A stretch of DNA of 64,000 nt from Streptomyces scabiei 87.22 (GCF_000091305.1 NC_013929.1:3286001-3350000), one strand, 5' to 3'. Positions 42,885 to 52,113 are shown, numbered from the stretch's first letter. Program-made: numbers and translations. The notes: generated from the sequence alone by a model not told the origin.

Positions 42885-45800
42885 GCAACGTCGGCCAGCC
42901 AGAGCGCAAGACTCAAGATCGCGTCATCGAGCTGTTCCGAGACTCATTGGGCTACGATTACCTCGGAAACTGGGAGTATCGCGCGGCAAACTCCAACATT
43001 GATGTTGGGCTGCTCACCCAAAACCTCCGTGCCCGGGGCTACAGCGACAACCTCATCAACAAGGCGATCGACAAGCTGAAGAGCGACGCCTCGCTCGGCA
43101 GCAGTCGCGATCTGTACGAGGCGAACCGGGACGTCTACGGCCTGCTCCGGTACGGCGTGAAGGTCAAGCCTGGTGTGGGCGAGCAGACGGAGACGGTATG
43201 GCTCGTCGACTGGGCACGCCCGGAGGTCAATCACTTCGCCCTGGCGGAGGAAGTGACGGTACTGGGGCAGCACACGAAGCGCCCGGACATCGTGCTCTAT
43301 GTCAACGGCATCGCCTTTGGGACGATCGAGCTCAAGCGCTCGAAGGTCGCCGTCTCTGAAGGTATCCGGCAGAGCATCGGGAACCAGCGCCCCGAGTTCA
43401 TTCGTCCGTTCTTCACCACGGTGCAGTTCGTCATGGCCGGCAACGACGTGGAGGGGCTGCGCTACAGCGCAATCGACACGCCGGAGAAGTACTGGCTGGC
43501 GTGGCGTGAGCCGTCCGACATCGCCGACCCGCTCGATCGGTCCTTGACCCAGCTCTGCTCGAAGGAGCGTCTGCTCGAGCTGGTGCATGACTTCATGGTC
43601 TTCGACGCGGGGCAGAAGAAGACGAGTCGGCACAACCAGTACTTTGGCGTCAAGGCCGCTCAGGAGCGGATCGCCAAGCGTGAGGGCGGCATCATCTGGC
43701 ACACCCAGGGCTCTGGCAAGTCGCTGACCATGGTGTGGCTGGCGAAGTGGATCCGCGAGAACCAGCCGGACGCGCGCGTACTCCTCATCACCGACCGGAC
43801 CGAACTGGATGATCAGATTGAGAAGGTCTTCCAAGGAGTCAACGAGTCCATCTACCGGACGAAGAGTGGTGGCGATCTCCTGGCCACATTGAACGTAAGC
43901 GAGGAGTGGCTGGTCTGCTCGCTGGTCCATAAATTCCGCGGCTCGGAAGACGAGGCCGCCCGCGATGCGGCTGAGAGCGAGTTCATTCGTGAGCTGAAAG
44001 CGACCATCCCCAAGGACTTCCACGCTAAGGGCAACATCTTCGTCTTCGTCGACGAAGCCCACCGCACCCAGTCGGGCAAGATGCACGACGCCATGAAGGC
44101 ACTCATGCCGGGAGCCATGTTCATTGGTTTCACTGGCACGCCGCTACTCAAGGAGGACAAAGCCACCACCGAAGAAAGGTTTGGCAGCTTCATCCACACC
44201 TATCAGTTCGACGAGGGTGTGGCCGACGGCGTCGTCCTGGACCTACGCTACGAGGCACGCAATATCGACCAGGACCTGACCTCGCCGGCAAAGGTCGACC
44301 AGTGGTTTGAGGCCAAGACCCGTGGCATGACGGACTTGTCCCGCGCCGAGCTCAAGAAGCGCTGGGGCACCATGCAGAAGGTTGTCAGCTCGGAGCCGCG
44401 TGCCCGACAAATAGTCAATGACATCCTGCTCGACATGGAGATCAAGCCGCGCTTGTCGAACGGCCGTGGCAATGCGATTCTCGTCAGTCAGAGCATCTAC
44501 CAGGCGTGCAAGTTCTACGAGCTCTTCACCCAGGCTGGATTCAAGGGCAAGTGCGCCATCATCACGTCGTACACGCCGCAGGCGAGTGACATCTCCAAGG
44601 AAGACTCCGGCCACGGTGCCACGGAGCGGCTGCGCCAGTACGAGATCTACCGGCAGATGCTCGCTGACCACTTCAACGAGCCTGCCGATAAGGCGATGGG
44701 CAAGGTCGAGCAGTTCGAGAAGGACGTCAAGGAGAGGTTCGTCAACGACCCGGGCCAGATGCGGCTGCTCATCGTTGTCGACAAGCTCTTGACCGGCTTC
44801 GACGCCCCGAGTGCCACGTACTTGTATATCGACAAGAAGATGCAGGATCATGGCCTGTTCCAGGCGATCTGCCGAGTCAACCGCCTTGACGGCGAGGACA
44901 AGGACTACGGCTACATCGTCGACTATCGCGACCTGTTCAACTCTCTTGAATCCGCGATCACTGACTACACCGGCGGTGCCCTCGAAGGCTACGAGACGAA
45001 GGACATCGAGGGGCTGCTGTCAGACCGGATCGACAAGGCCCGTGACGACCTTGATGAGGCCCTGGAGAAGATCCGGGCACTCTGTGAACCCGTCGCACCG
45101 CCGAAGGACACCCTCCAGTATCAGCAGTACTTCTGCGCCCGCGAGCAGGGCAACGCCGAGCAGCTCAAGGCCAACGAACCCAAGCGGGTTGAGCTCTACA
45201 AGTCTGTTGCGGCCGTGACCCGCGCGTACGGCAACCTCGCCAACGATATGCAGGCCGCTGGCTACAGCGACGCCGAGGCCACAGCGATCAAGGACGAGAT
45301 CGCTCACTACGCCAACGTGCGTGATGAGGTGAAGCTCGGCGCTGGCGAGGACGTGGACTTCAAGCAGTACGAGGCCGGCATGCGGCACTTGCTCGACACC
45401 TATATCAGCGCAAAACCCTCCGAGGTCGTGTCTGACTTCCAGGAAGCCGGGCTGATCCAGTTGATCGTCGAGATGGGGGCTGGTGCGCTCGACAAGCTTC
45501 CTGCGGGTATCAAGAAGGACCCCGAAGCGATGGCGGAGACAATCGCCAACAACATGCGCAAGGTGATCATCGACGAGCGCCCGATGAACCCGAAGTACTA
45601 CGACAAGATGTCGGAACTACTCGACGCCATACTCGAGGAACGACGGCAGGGCGCTCTGGACTACAAGGAGTACCTCGAGAAGCTACTGGAGCACGCGTCC
45701 AACCTGGGTAAGGGCGAATCGGACACCGAGTACCCGGAGTGGGCCGACAACGGCGCCCGTCGCGCCCTGATCGACTTCTTCGATCAGGCACCGGAGCTGG

Positions 45801-45967
45801 CCGCAGTGGTGGATACCACCATCCTGCACACCAAGCCCGACTCGTGGGTGGGCAACGCGATGAAGGAGAAGAAGGTCAAACGCGCGCTTGCTCAGACGTT
45901 GCCCGCCGACTTTGACCGGCTCGATGAACTGCTTGAACTGCTAAAGGCACGTCATGAGTACCGCTAG
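42881..45967 (+). CDS. hsdR: Type I restriction endonuclease subunit
   Basis: HsdR is the ATP-dependent DNA translocase and nuclease of the type I complex. The 1028-residue protein has an N-terminal PD-(D/E)xK nuclease with D136 (KRPDIVLY) and E150-x-K152 (GTIELKR), then the SF2 motor with Walker A GSGKS at 277-281, the DEAH box at 391-394, and motif III (FTGTP). The C-terminal helical domain binds HsdM/HsdS. All key residues are present, so the enzyme should be active. It overlaps hsdS by four bases and the metallopeptidase gene by fourteen. Confidence 0.95.
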   Translation: MSNVGQPERKTQDRVIELFRDSLGYDYLGNWEYRAANSNIDVGLLTQNLRARGYSDNLINKAIDKLKSDASLGSSRDLYEANRDVYGLLRYGVKVKPGVGEQTETVWLVDWARPEVNHFALAEEVTVLGQHTKRPDIVLYVNGIAFGTIELKRSKVAVSEGIRQSIGNQRPEFIRPFFTTVQFVMAGNDVEGLRYSAIDTPEKYWLAWREPSDIADPLDRSLTQLCSKERLLELVHDFMVFDAGQKKTSRHNQYFGVKAAQERIAKREGGIIWHTQGSGKSLTMVWLAKWIRENQPDARVLLITDRTELDDQIEKVFQGVNESIYRTKSGGDLLATLNVSEEWLVCSLVHKFRGSEDEAARDAAESEFIRELKATIPKDFHAKGNIFVFVDEAHRTQSGKMHDAMKALMPGAMFIGFTGTPLLKEDKATTEERFGSFIHTYQFDEGVADGVVLDLRYEARNIDQDLTSPAKVDQWFEAKTRGMTDLSRAELKKRWGTMQKVVSSEPRARQIVNDILLDMEIKPRLSNGRGNAILVSQSIYQACKFYELFTQAGFKGKCAIITSYTPQASDISKEDSGHGATERLRQYEIYRQMLADHFNEPADKAMGKVEQFEKDVKERFVNDPGQMRLLIVVDKLLTGFDAPSATYLYIDKKMQDHGLFQAICRVNRLDGEDKDYGYIVDYRDLFNSLESAITDYTGGALEGYETKDIEGLLSDRIDKARDDLDEALEKIRALCEPVAPPKDTLQYQQYFCAREQGNAEQLKANEPKRVELYKSVAAVTRAYGNLANDMQAAGYSDAEATAIKDEIAHYANVRDEVKLGAGEDVDFKQYEAGMRHLLDTYISAKPSEVVSDFQEAGLIQLIVEMGAGALDKLPAGIKKDPEAMAETIANNMRKVIIDERPMNPKYYDKMSELLDAILEERRQGALDYKEYLEKLLEHASNLGKGESDTEYPEWADNGARRALIDFFDQAPELAAVVDTTILHTKPDSWVGNAMKEKKVKRALAQTLPADFDRLDELLELLKARHEYR

Positions 45968-46676
45968 TGCCTATCTCACCGTCCGTGGCATCGACATCGA
46001 CGTCATCTACAAGAACATCAAGAACCTGCACATCGGGGTCTATCCACCCCTTGGGCGCGTTCGGGTAGCGGCGCCGCAGCAGCTCGACGATGAGCAGGTG
46101 CGGCTCGCTGTGATTCAACGTCTGCCGTGGATCAAAGAGCAGCGCGACCAACTTCAGTCAGCCGCACGCCAGTCCACGCGAGAGATGGTCACCGGCGAAT
46201 CTCACTACGTGTGGGGTGTTCGACGCCGGATGAAAGTCGTTGAACGCCCCGGGCGGGCTCACTTCGAGCTCGACGGCGAGCGACTGCTGCTGTACGTCCC
46301 AGCCAGCACCGCAGCCGAACGGCGACGCGAACTACTCGACCATTGGTACCGGGAACAGCTTCGACACGCGATCCCGGCCCTGATCACCAAGTGGGAGCCG
46401 ATCCTCGACGTATCGGTGCCGCGGTGGAGCATCAAGCGCATGAAGACCAAATGGGGATCCTGTAATCGCGAGACCGGGCACATCTGGTTCAACGTCGAGC
46501 TCGCCAAGAAGCCGCCGGCCTGCCTGGAGTACATCGTCGTTCACGAGATGACGCATTACCTGGAGCGTCACCACGACGACCGTTTCACCAAGCTCATGGA
46601 GCGGTTCATGCCGAACTGGCGAAGTATCCGTGACCAGCTGAATAATGCACCGCTCGCGGAGGAGCAGTGGACATGA
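45954..46676 (+). CDS. YgjP/SprT-like zinc metallopeptidase of the hsd operon
   Basis: The 240-residue protein belongs to the DUF45/YgjP (WSS1-like) group of minigluzincins: the zinc site is HEMTH at residues 197-201, with the third ligand probably His206, and the upstream signature KTKWGSC (residues 164-170) is diagnostic. Related proteins trim protein-DNA crosslinks or serve as toxins. It starts 14 bases inside hsdR and ends 10 bases inside the caspase-helicase gene. Homologues of YgjP are known to accompany type I systems, where their role is unclear; here it may process the complex or its targets. Confidence 0.85.
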   Translation: MSTASAYLTVRGIDIDVIYKNIKNLHIGVYPPLGRVRVAAPQQLDDEQVRLAVIQRLPWIKEQRDQLQSAARQSTREMVTGESHYVWGVRRRMKVVERPGRAHFELDGERLLLYVPASTAAERRRELLDHWYREQLRHAIPALITKWEPILDVSVPRWSIKRMKTKWGSCNRETGHIWFNVELAKKPPACLEYIVVHEMTHYLERHHDDRFTKLMERFMPNWRSIRDQLNNAPLAEEQWT

Positions 46677-49600
46677 CTGACGGCGACGAAAGGCGTCCAC
46701 GGTTTCGTGGACTCTTCATTGGAATTAACCGCTACCAGTCGCCGTACATCAGCAACCTGGCCTCCGCCGTGCGCGACGCGGCCGCTCTCAGCGCCTTGTT
46801 CGCGGACAACCTAGGAGAGGAGGATTGCACTCTCGTCACTGACACTGATGCCACACTTGAACGCACCCGAGCTGAGCTCGTTAGTCTTCGTACAGCCAGC
46901 AGTGAAGATGACACTGTCGTAATCGCGTTCTCGGGTCACGGAAGTGACACTCACGAGCTCATCACTTACGACGCTGATCCGCATAATCTGCCTGCGACAT
47001 CGCTTGCGCTGGACGAATTCACTGAGCTTGTTGGAAATATTCCGGCCCGACATCTCGTGGTAGTGCTTGATTGTTGTTTTTCGGGAGGTGCAGGCGCCAA
47101 GGTACTTAGAGCCCCTCTGACACCGAAAGGTGGTCACGGAGGCGTTCCGCTATCAACCGAGGCACTACTTGACCAGATGGCGGGCACTGGTCGGCTAATT
47201 CTGACGGCATCCACTGCAGATCAGCCAGCTTGGGAAGACACGCGCCTAGGACACGGGCTTCTTACGTACCACCTACTGCAAGCGCTTCTCGGGCCGGAGG
47301 GCCTCGCCAAAGACGGGTGCATCAGCTTCTACGACCTCCTTAAGTATGTGACACAGCGAGTTGTCGCGAGTGCATCGGGTGTCGCGCAGGCCCGTCAGGA
47401 GCCGACGCTTCGAGGTCAATGGGACGGCGAAGTAATCTGGCCGGTCTTCGCGCCGGGCCCACGCTACGGTGCTCTCTACCCGTCACTTATCGCAGCGCCT
47501 GTTACTGCCGACATCCGGAGCCTCGCCGAACATGGACTGTCGGACGAGGTACTCGACGCATGGGCCACGAATCTGCCGGGTCTGAATCCGCTTCAGCAAT
47601 CAGCCATCAATGAGGCGGGACTGCTAAAAGGCGAGAACGTCCTCGTCATAGCACCAACGTCCTCGGGCAAGACCATGGTCGGCGAGCTTGCTGCATTGAG
47701 CGCTACGCAGAATGGTGGCCGGTCGGTCTTCTTGTTGCCGACCAAGGCGCTTGTCAATGAGCAGTACGAGCGCTTTACTCGGATCTACGGCCCAGCTGAT
47801 GTCCGTGTGATTCGCGCGACCGGCGACATTGGCGACGATGTGCCCGCCCTACTTCGAGGACAGTTCGACCTCGGCATCCTGACGTATGAGAAGTTCGGAA
47901 ACTTGGCTTTGACGTTCCCTCACCTCCTGCCTTTGGTGTCAGTGGTCGTCATCGACGAGGTTCAGACTATCGTCGACGGATCGCGTGGCGAATATCTGGA
48001 GCTACTACTCACGCTCCTTAAGAGCCGGAAGGAAGAAGGGATCGAGCCGCAAATCGTGGCTCTATCTGCCGTGCTCGGCGATCTCGGCGGCTTGGATAGC
48101 TGGCTTGAGGCAAACCTGCTTCGGCGCGATGAGCGCCCGGTGCCCCTCGATGAGGGCGTACTTGAAGCCAACGGCAGCTACAGGTACGTCAATACGGATG
48201 GCGAGGAGAAGATTGAGCAGCTGATCCCTCCGCAGTATGGAGAATCGAGGGCTCGAACGCTACTGGTCCCACTCGTACGCAAGCTCGTCGCAGATGGTCA
48301 GCAAGTAGTCGTGATCCGGGGCACCCGCGGTGATGCCCGTGGGGCTGCCAGATATCTGGCAGCTGAACTTGGCCTTCAGCCGGCAACGCAGGCTCTTGAG
48401 CGCTTGCCTGCTGGCGACCCGAGCCTGACAAGTGCCGATCTGCGCCAGTGTCTACAAGGAGGCACAGCCTTCCACATCTCCGATCTCGAGCGGGAAGAAC
48501 GCCGTGTGGTCGAGGAGCAGTTTCGGCTGCCAGACAGCCAGATCCGGGTGATTGTCGCCACCACTACGCTCGCCCAGGGCGTCAACATGCCCGCCGAGAC
48601 GGTCATCATGCCCGAATTGAGCCGACGAACGGGCCGTAACACGTACGCTTGGTATCGGGTTGCGGAATACAAGAACATCGCGGGCCGCGCTGGGCGGCTT
48701 GGCCTCGCCGAACACGGGCGCGCCATTGTGCTCACGTATGGGACTGCGAACGCCAACGAGATCTGGGGCCGTTACGTCCAGGGCGATCCGGAGAACGTCA
48801 GCTCAACTCTGCTTGATCCGTCAGCTGACTCATACACGCTAGTGCTGCGGGTTGTGGCAATTGTATCCGCACGGGTCGAAGGCAGGGCGCTACAGAGCGC
48901 CGAGGTGGTGTCGGTATTGTCGAACAGCTTTGCCGCTCACCAGGCACGGCTGTCAGGGACAGGTAATGCGTTCGATCCGGAGCGCACTGGACAGATTCTT
49001 CAGGAACTGTGCCGAGTCGGCTTCATTGACGATGTAGGTAACGATGAGCTTCGTCTAAACTCGCTTGGTGCGATCGTGGCTCAGAGCGGACTTACCGTTC
49101 GTTCTGCCATCCGAGTAACGAATGTCCTTCGGAGTGTTCGGCCTGAGGATCTGAACCACGCAACACTCATCGCCGTAGCTCAGTTGACTCAGGAGCTCGA
49201 CGATACACGGCTGGTGGTCAATACCCGCGGTGTACGCGTCGAACTCAACACCTTCATTAGTGCGTTGCATCGCCAGCAGGTTGCACCTAGCGTCATTAGC
49301 GCGTTCAGTAATGATGGTGACGCAGTTGTCACCGCAGCGCGCGCAAAGAAGGCTGTCGCGTGTCTCCTATGGACAAATGGTGTCGCGGCCGCGCAGCTCG
49401 AACGAACCGTTATGCAGCACTGGAGGGACAGGAACGCCATCGGGCCAGTCCGTGCCGTAGTGAATAGGACGCATGATGTCATCGGCACCATCATCGGTAT
49501 CGCCACCGAGCTTCACCCGGTGGCGGACTTGACGAACCTCTCATTCTTGATTCCTGCCCAACTCGAGCTGGGTATTCCGGCCGGTCTCGCTTCGCTTGCA

Positions 49601-49819
49601 CTTGCTGGTGCAGGTCTTGAACGTGAGCACTACTTGCGCCTTACCGAGAGCGGCTTCACTAGCGCTGAGGTAATCGATAAAACGGAAGATGCTCAACTCT
49701 TGGAACTTCTCGGTGGCAATATCGAGCGTCTTCGGGCGCTGCGCAATGCAGTGAGCGAAGTGTTGGGCAGGGATGCCGAGCCTAGCCTGGATGATCTCCT
49801 TCCGGATCCAACCATTTAG
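46667..49819 (+). CDS. Caspase-like protease fused to a Ski2/Hel308-like helicase
   Basis: The 1050-residue protein has two enzymatic modules. Residues 12-260 form a caspase-fold (C14) protease: GLFIGINRYQ strand, His91 in AFSGHGSD, and Cys137 in VVLDCCFSGG. Residues 300-800 form an SF2 helicase: Walker A APTSSGKT (329-336), DEVQ in place of DEAD (430-433), LSAVLGD as motif III, a TLAQGVNMPA motif V and NIAGRAGRLG motif VI, closest to Ski2/Hel308 enzymes. The C-terminal 250 residues are helical. It overlaps the metallopeptidase gene by 10 bases and is the last gene of the hsd operon. I infer a defence effector: helicase-sensed foreign nucleic acid could unleash proteolysis. Confidence 0.88.
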   Translation: MDMTDGDERRPRFRGLFIGINRYQSPYISNLASAVRDAAALSALFADNLGEEDCTLVTDTDATLERTRAELVSLRTASSEDDTVVIAFSGHGSDTHELITYDADPHNLPATSLALDEFTELVGNIPARHLVVVLDCCFSGGAGAKVLRAPLTPKGGHGGVPLSTEALLDQMAGTGRLILTASTADQPAWEDTRLGHGLLTYHLLQALLGPEGLAKDGCISFYDLLKYVTQRVVASASGVAQARQEPTLRGQWDGEVIWPVFAPGPRYGALYPSLIAAPVTADIRSLAEHGLSDEVLDAWATNLPGLNPLQQSAINEAGLLKGENVLVIAPTSSGKTMVGELAALSATQNGGRSVFLLPTKALVNEQYERFTRIYGPADVRVIRATGDIGDDVPALLRGQFDLGILTYEKFGNLALTFPHLLPLVSVVVIDEVQTIVDGSRGEYLELLLTLLKSRKEEGIEPQIVALSAVLGDLGGLDSWLEANLLRRDERPVPLDEGVLEANGSYRYVNTDGEEKIEQLIPPQYGESRARTLLVPLVRKLVADGQQVVVIRGTRGDARGAARYLAAELGLQPATQALERLPAGDPSLTSADLRQCLQGGTAFHISDLEREERRVVEEQFRLPDSQIRVIVATTTLAQGVNMPAETVIMPELSRRTGRNTYAWYRVAEYKNIAGRAGRLGLAEHGRAIVLTYGTANANEIWGRYVQGDPENVSSTLLDPSADSYTLVLRVVAIVSARVEGRALQSAEVVSVLSNSFAAHQARLSGTGNAFDPERTGQILQELCRVGFIDDVGNDELRLNSLGAIVAQSGLTVRSAIRVTNVLRSVRPEDLNHATLIAVAQLTQELDDTRLVVNTRGVRVELNTFISALHRQQVAPSVISAFSNDGDAVVTAARAKKAVACLLWTNGVAAAQLERTVMQHWRDRNAIGPVRAVVNRTHDVIGTIIGIATELHPVADLTNLSFLIPAQLELGIPAGLASLALAGAGLEREHYLRLTESGFTSAEVIDKTEDAQLLELLGGNIERLRALRNAVSEVLGRDAEPSLDDLLPDPTI

Positions 49820-49836
49820 TGCCATTGCTTGGTCGA

Positions 49837-50313
49837 TTAGCCAGCAGTCCCTCGCATCCTCACTCCCGCCCGCTTCAACGCCTTCCAGACCGTACTGCCA
49901 CTAATACCGAACTTCTTCCCGATCTGGTTGCTGCTGAGCCCCTGCTCGTAGAGCTCTTTCGCCAGTTCCACCCTGGCCGGGGTCATCTTGACCACCGGCC
50001 TTTTGACAACACCCGCTCGTTCCAAGTGCCGGTCCACGGTATGGCGGTGGACGCCGTACTCACGGGCGAGCGATAGTTCAGTGGCGCCGCGCCGGTATGC
50101 CTCGACCAGTTCTGCCACTTCGTCGGGCGCCAACATCCGACACTCGCGAACGCTCGGCGCGACATCAGGCCCCACTGATGCGGTCACCTCTACCTGCGAC
50201 GTCGTCCTACTACTGCCATCTAGCGCTTTGAACAGCCGCAACAGGGGTGCGCCAGGGTTCGAAAGCGAGTCACGGAGGCGCACCTTGCATGAGGTGCCCA
50301 AAGACCCCGTCAC
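49837..50313 (-). CDS. Helix-turn-helix protein, perhaps a recombinase remnant
   Basis: The 158-residue frame holds two Hin/resolvase-type HTH units: LSLAREYGVHRHTVDRHLERAG and GLSSNQIGKKFGISGSTVWKALKRAG (near residues 80-100 and 125-150). A start at 50136 would give a 99-residue protein of just the two HTH units; no strong ribosome-binding site marks either start. It converges on the caspase-helicase gene and sits at the junction with element 2. It may be the DNA-binding tail of a truncated serine recombinase or a small regulator. Confidence 0.5.
   Translation of the reverse strand: MTGSLGTSCKVRLRDSLSNPGAPLLRLFKALDGSSRTTSQVEVTASVGPDVAPSVRECRMLAPDEVAELVEAYRRGATELSLAREYGVHRHTVDRHLERAGVVKRPVVKMTPARVELAKELYEQGLSSNQIGKKFGISGSTVWKALKRAGVRMRGTAG
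50246..50284. repeat. 8-bp inverted repeat with central TTCGAA near the junction
   Basis: Perfect arms GGTGCGCC (50246-50253) and GGCGCACC (50277-50284) enclose a segment with GGGTTCGAA. It looks like a piece of tRNA T-arm and acceptor stem but does not fold as a tRNA. It lies between the end of the hsd island and the integrase end of element 2, so it is a candidate attachment-site fragment. Confidence 0.3.
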
Positions 50314-50340
50314 CAGCGGAAACGCTGAGGCCGGGGTCTT
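50301..50340 (-). terminator. Hairpin at the end of element 2
   Basis: Outer arms AAGACCCCG (50301-50309) and CGGGGTCTT (50332-50340) with an inner CAGCG/CGCTG stem and GAAA loop form a strong terminator-like structure. Tandem TGTGGACT copies (about 50389-50408) and two copies of CCGCAGGTG (about 50427 and 50485) between it and the integrase gene look like integrase arm-binding sites. No gene lies in 50314-50515. Confidence 0.5.
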
Positions 50341-50451
50341 CGCGTATGTGCAGGCGTGTGCCGCTCGGAGCGGCCGTATGTCGGGTGCTGTGGACTATGT
50401 GTGGACTGGCCGCAGGGCACAAATCCGCAGGTGGGGCCAGGGAAATGACGA

Positions 50452-50477
50452 GGCCCCCGGACCGTAGTCCAGGGGCC
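50452..50477 (-). terminator. Integrase gene terminator
   Basis: GGCCCCCGGA and TCCAGGGGCC pair around a short loop, followed on the minus strand by a T-containing tail (CTCGTCATTT). It lies 39 bases after the stop of the tyrosine integrase gene. Confidence 0.6.
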
Positions 50478-50515
50478 ATCATTCCGCAGGTGCGCGTGCC
50501 GAAGGTGTGTCGGGA

Positions 50516-51922
50516 TCAGGTCCCGTTGCCGGGCCCCTCCTCCTGGCCGTCGTCCTCCCCGAGGAGTTCGGCGATCCGACGGTTGGCGACGTCTTGCCGA
50601 CCGTCGAGGCACTTCGCGTAACGGCTCAGGAGCACCTCGACGCTGTTGCCCGCACGCTCCGCAACCTCGGTGGGGTCCACGCCAGCGTTGAGCCAGGACG
50701 ACAGAGCGGCGTGCCGCAGGTCGTACGGGCGGGCAGCCAGCGGCGAGGCCACCTGTTCCGGCGTGAGCGCCAGGTGCCGCGCCTCGTCCCAGACACGCCA
50801 GTATGTGGTGGAGGCGACCACTCCCCCGCGTTCGTTGGCGAACAGCCGGCCGTCCTTGGCCGTACCGAACTCCTCGATGTGCGCGAGCAGGATGCGGACG
50901 AGGCGGGGCGGAATCGGAACAATGCGGGTCTCGTTCGCGGGCCGGTTCTTGAGCCCGCGGTTGTCGTGCACCTCCCCCGTGCCAGTCCAACGCTTGCCGA
51001 CGGTGGGCCGGCTCTTCTCCAGGATCAACGAGCCCCACCCGGTTTCCGGCAGCGTGCAGTCCGGACGACGCAGCGCCACCGCTTCCGCCGGCCGAAGCCC
51101 ACCGAAGTACATGCAGGCGAACAGCGCGACCAGGCGGCGCCCACGAGCCCGCCGGTAGCCACCGACGTACGAGACAGCGCCAAGGAGTTCAGCAGCCTGC
51201 CGCGGGTTCACCACGACTCGGCGGTCTACTTCCTTGGTCACCTTCGGCAGCTTCCACTTCACGAGCGTGACCGGGTTCTCCGGGAGCTCCCCCAGCTCGA
51301 CCGCATAGGCCAGGGCGTTGAACAGGACGGCTCGCTTGCGCCGCACCGTCTCAGCGGCAGCCGGGGCCCCGGACAACGTGAGCTTGAGCGAGTCGAGAAC
51401 GCTGCGGATGTCTGCCGCATTCTTGAGCGTGGCCAGCGACAGCGAGGCTTTGGCGACCCAGCGGAGGGCATTGGCGATGTCCACCGGCGGCGCTTCGCCG
51501 TCCGGGGCCTGGACGACGAAGGCCCAGCCGCGCAGGGCACGCCGCAGCACATCGTCTGCCGGACGACCGGGCCGATCTCCCAGGAGCTGAGTCGTGACGA
51601 GTGTCATCGTCTCGTTCAGGCTGTCACGCGAGTTCGGGGCAGCATGCGGCCACTTCATGGCGACGTACGCCCGCGCGAAGTCATACCAGGAGAGGGACGC
51701 TTTGACCGGTGCCATGGAGTCCGGCAGACCGGTTTCCGTGTCGAATGCCTCGCCCTTTTGCGCAGCCCGGAGCAGCTTCGCGCGGAAGTTGTCGGCGAGC
51801 GCCTTGGTGCGAAAGGTCTCGGAGAACGGTGGGACGTCACCGACCTTCCAACGCACGTCGTACGACGGCGTCTTGTACGGCCGCTTGCGGATGCCCCACA
51901 CCTTCACGTCATGCGACTTCAC
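50516..51922 (-). CDS. Tyrosine integrase of the AICE
   Basis: This 468-residue phage-type tyrosine recombinase integrates and excises the AICE. An N-terminal SAM-like/arm-binding region is followed by the catalytic domain with Arg in FGGLRPAEAVAL, the R-H of YDLRHAALSSWL, and a terminal LLSRYAKCLDG whose Tyr is the nucleophile. The GTG start at 51922 overlaps the excisionase stop (GTGA), a usual xis-int arrangement in pSAM2-type elements. Its 3' end faces the junction, as expected for int next to the attachment site. It is unrelated to the serine integrase of element 1. Confidence 0.92.
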   Translation of the reverse strand: MKSHDVKVWGIRKRPYKTPSYDVRWKVGDVPPFSETFRTKALADNFRAKLLRAAQKGEAFDTETGLPDSMAPVKASLSWYDFARAYVAMKWPHAAPNSRDSLNETMTLVTTQLLGDRPGRPADDVLRRALRGWAFVVQAPDGEAPPVDIANALRWVAKASLSLATLKNAADIRSVLDSLKLTLSGAPAAAETVRRKRAVLFNALAYAVELGELPENPVTLVKWKLPKVTKEVDRRVVVNPRQAAELLGAVSYVGGYRRARGRRLVALFACMYFGGLRPAEAVALRRPDCTLPETGWGSLILEKSRPTVGKRWTGTGEVHDNRGLKNRPANETRIVPIPPRLVRILLAHIEEFGTAKDGRLFANERGGVVASTTYWRVWDEARHLALTPEQVASPLAARPYDLRHAALSSWLNAGVDPTEVAERAGNSVEVLLSRYAKCLDGRQDVANRRIAELLGEDDGQEEGPGNGT

Positions 51923-52113
51923 GCCGCCTCCCCGAGTCCGTGAAGCCACGAAGTGAAGTCACTGCGCCAGAAGCGGAGTTCACCGTTCGGAAGCTTGATC
52001 GCCTCCGGAGCCTGCCCCAGCTCCCGCCAGCGGTAGAAGGTGCGCCGGGAGACTCCGCCCAGCTCGGCGAGGATCTGCGGGACAGTCATCAGTTCGTCTC
52101 GTCGGCGATCCAT
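51919..52113 (-). CDS. Excisionase (MerR-like winged HTH)
   Basis: The 64-residue protein has a single wHTH (residues 10-50; TVPQILAELGGVSRRTFYRWRELG followed by the wing LPNGELRFWRSD) as in pSAM2-type Xis proteins, which bend DNA at the attachment site and steer the integrase to excision. I chose ATG 52113 because AAGGAGA lies just upstream; the ATG at 52089 also overlaps the repSA stop (TGATG). It lies between repSA and int and overlaps both. Confidence 0.85.
   Translation of the reverse strand: MDRRRDELMTVPQILAELGGVSRRTFYRWRELGQAPEAIKLPNGELRFWRSDFTSWLHGLGEAA

Noticed and set aside
50246..50284. A second tRNA gene
   Set aside because: The stem and TTCGAA look tRNA-like, but the arms do not form a cloverleaf and no anticodon arm exists.
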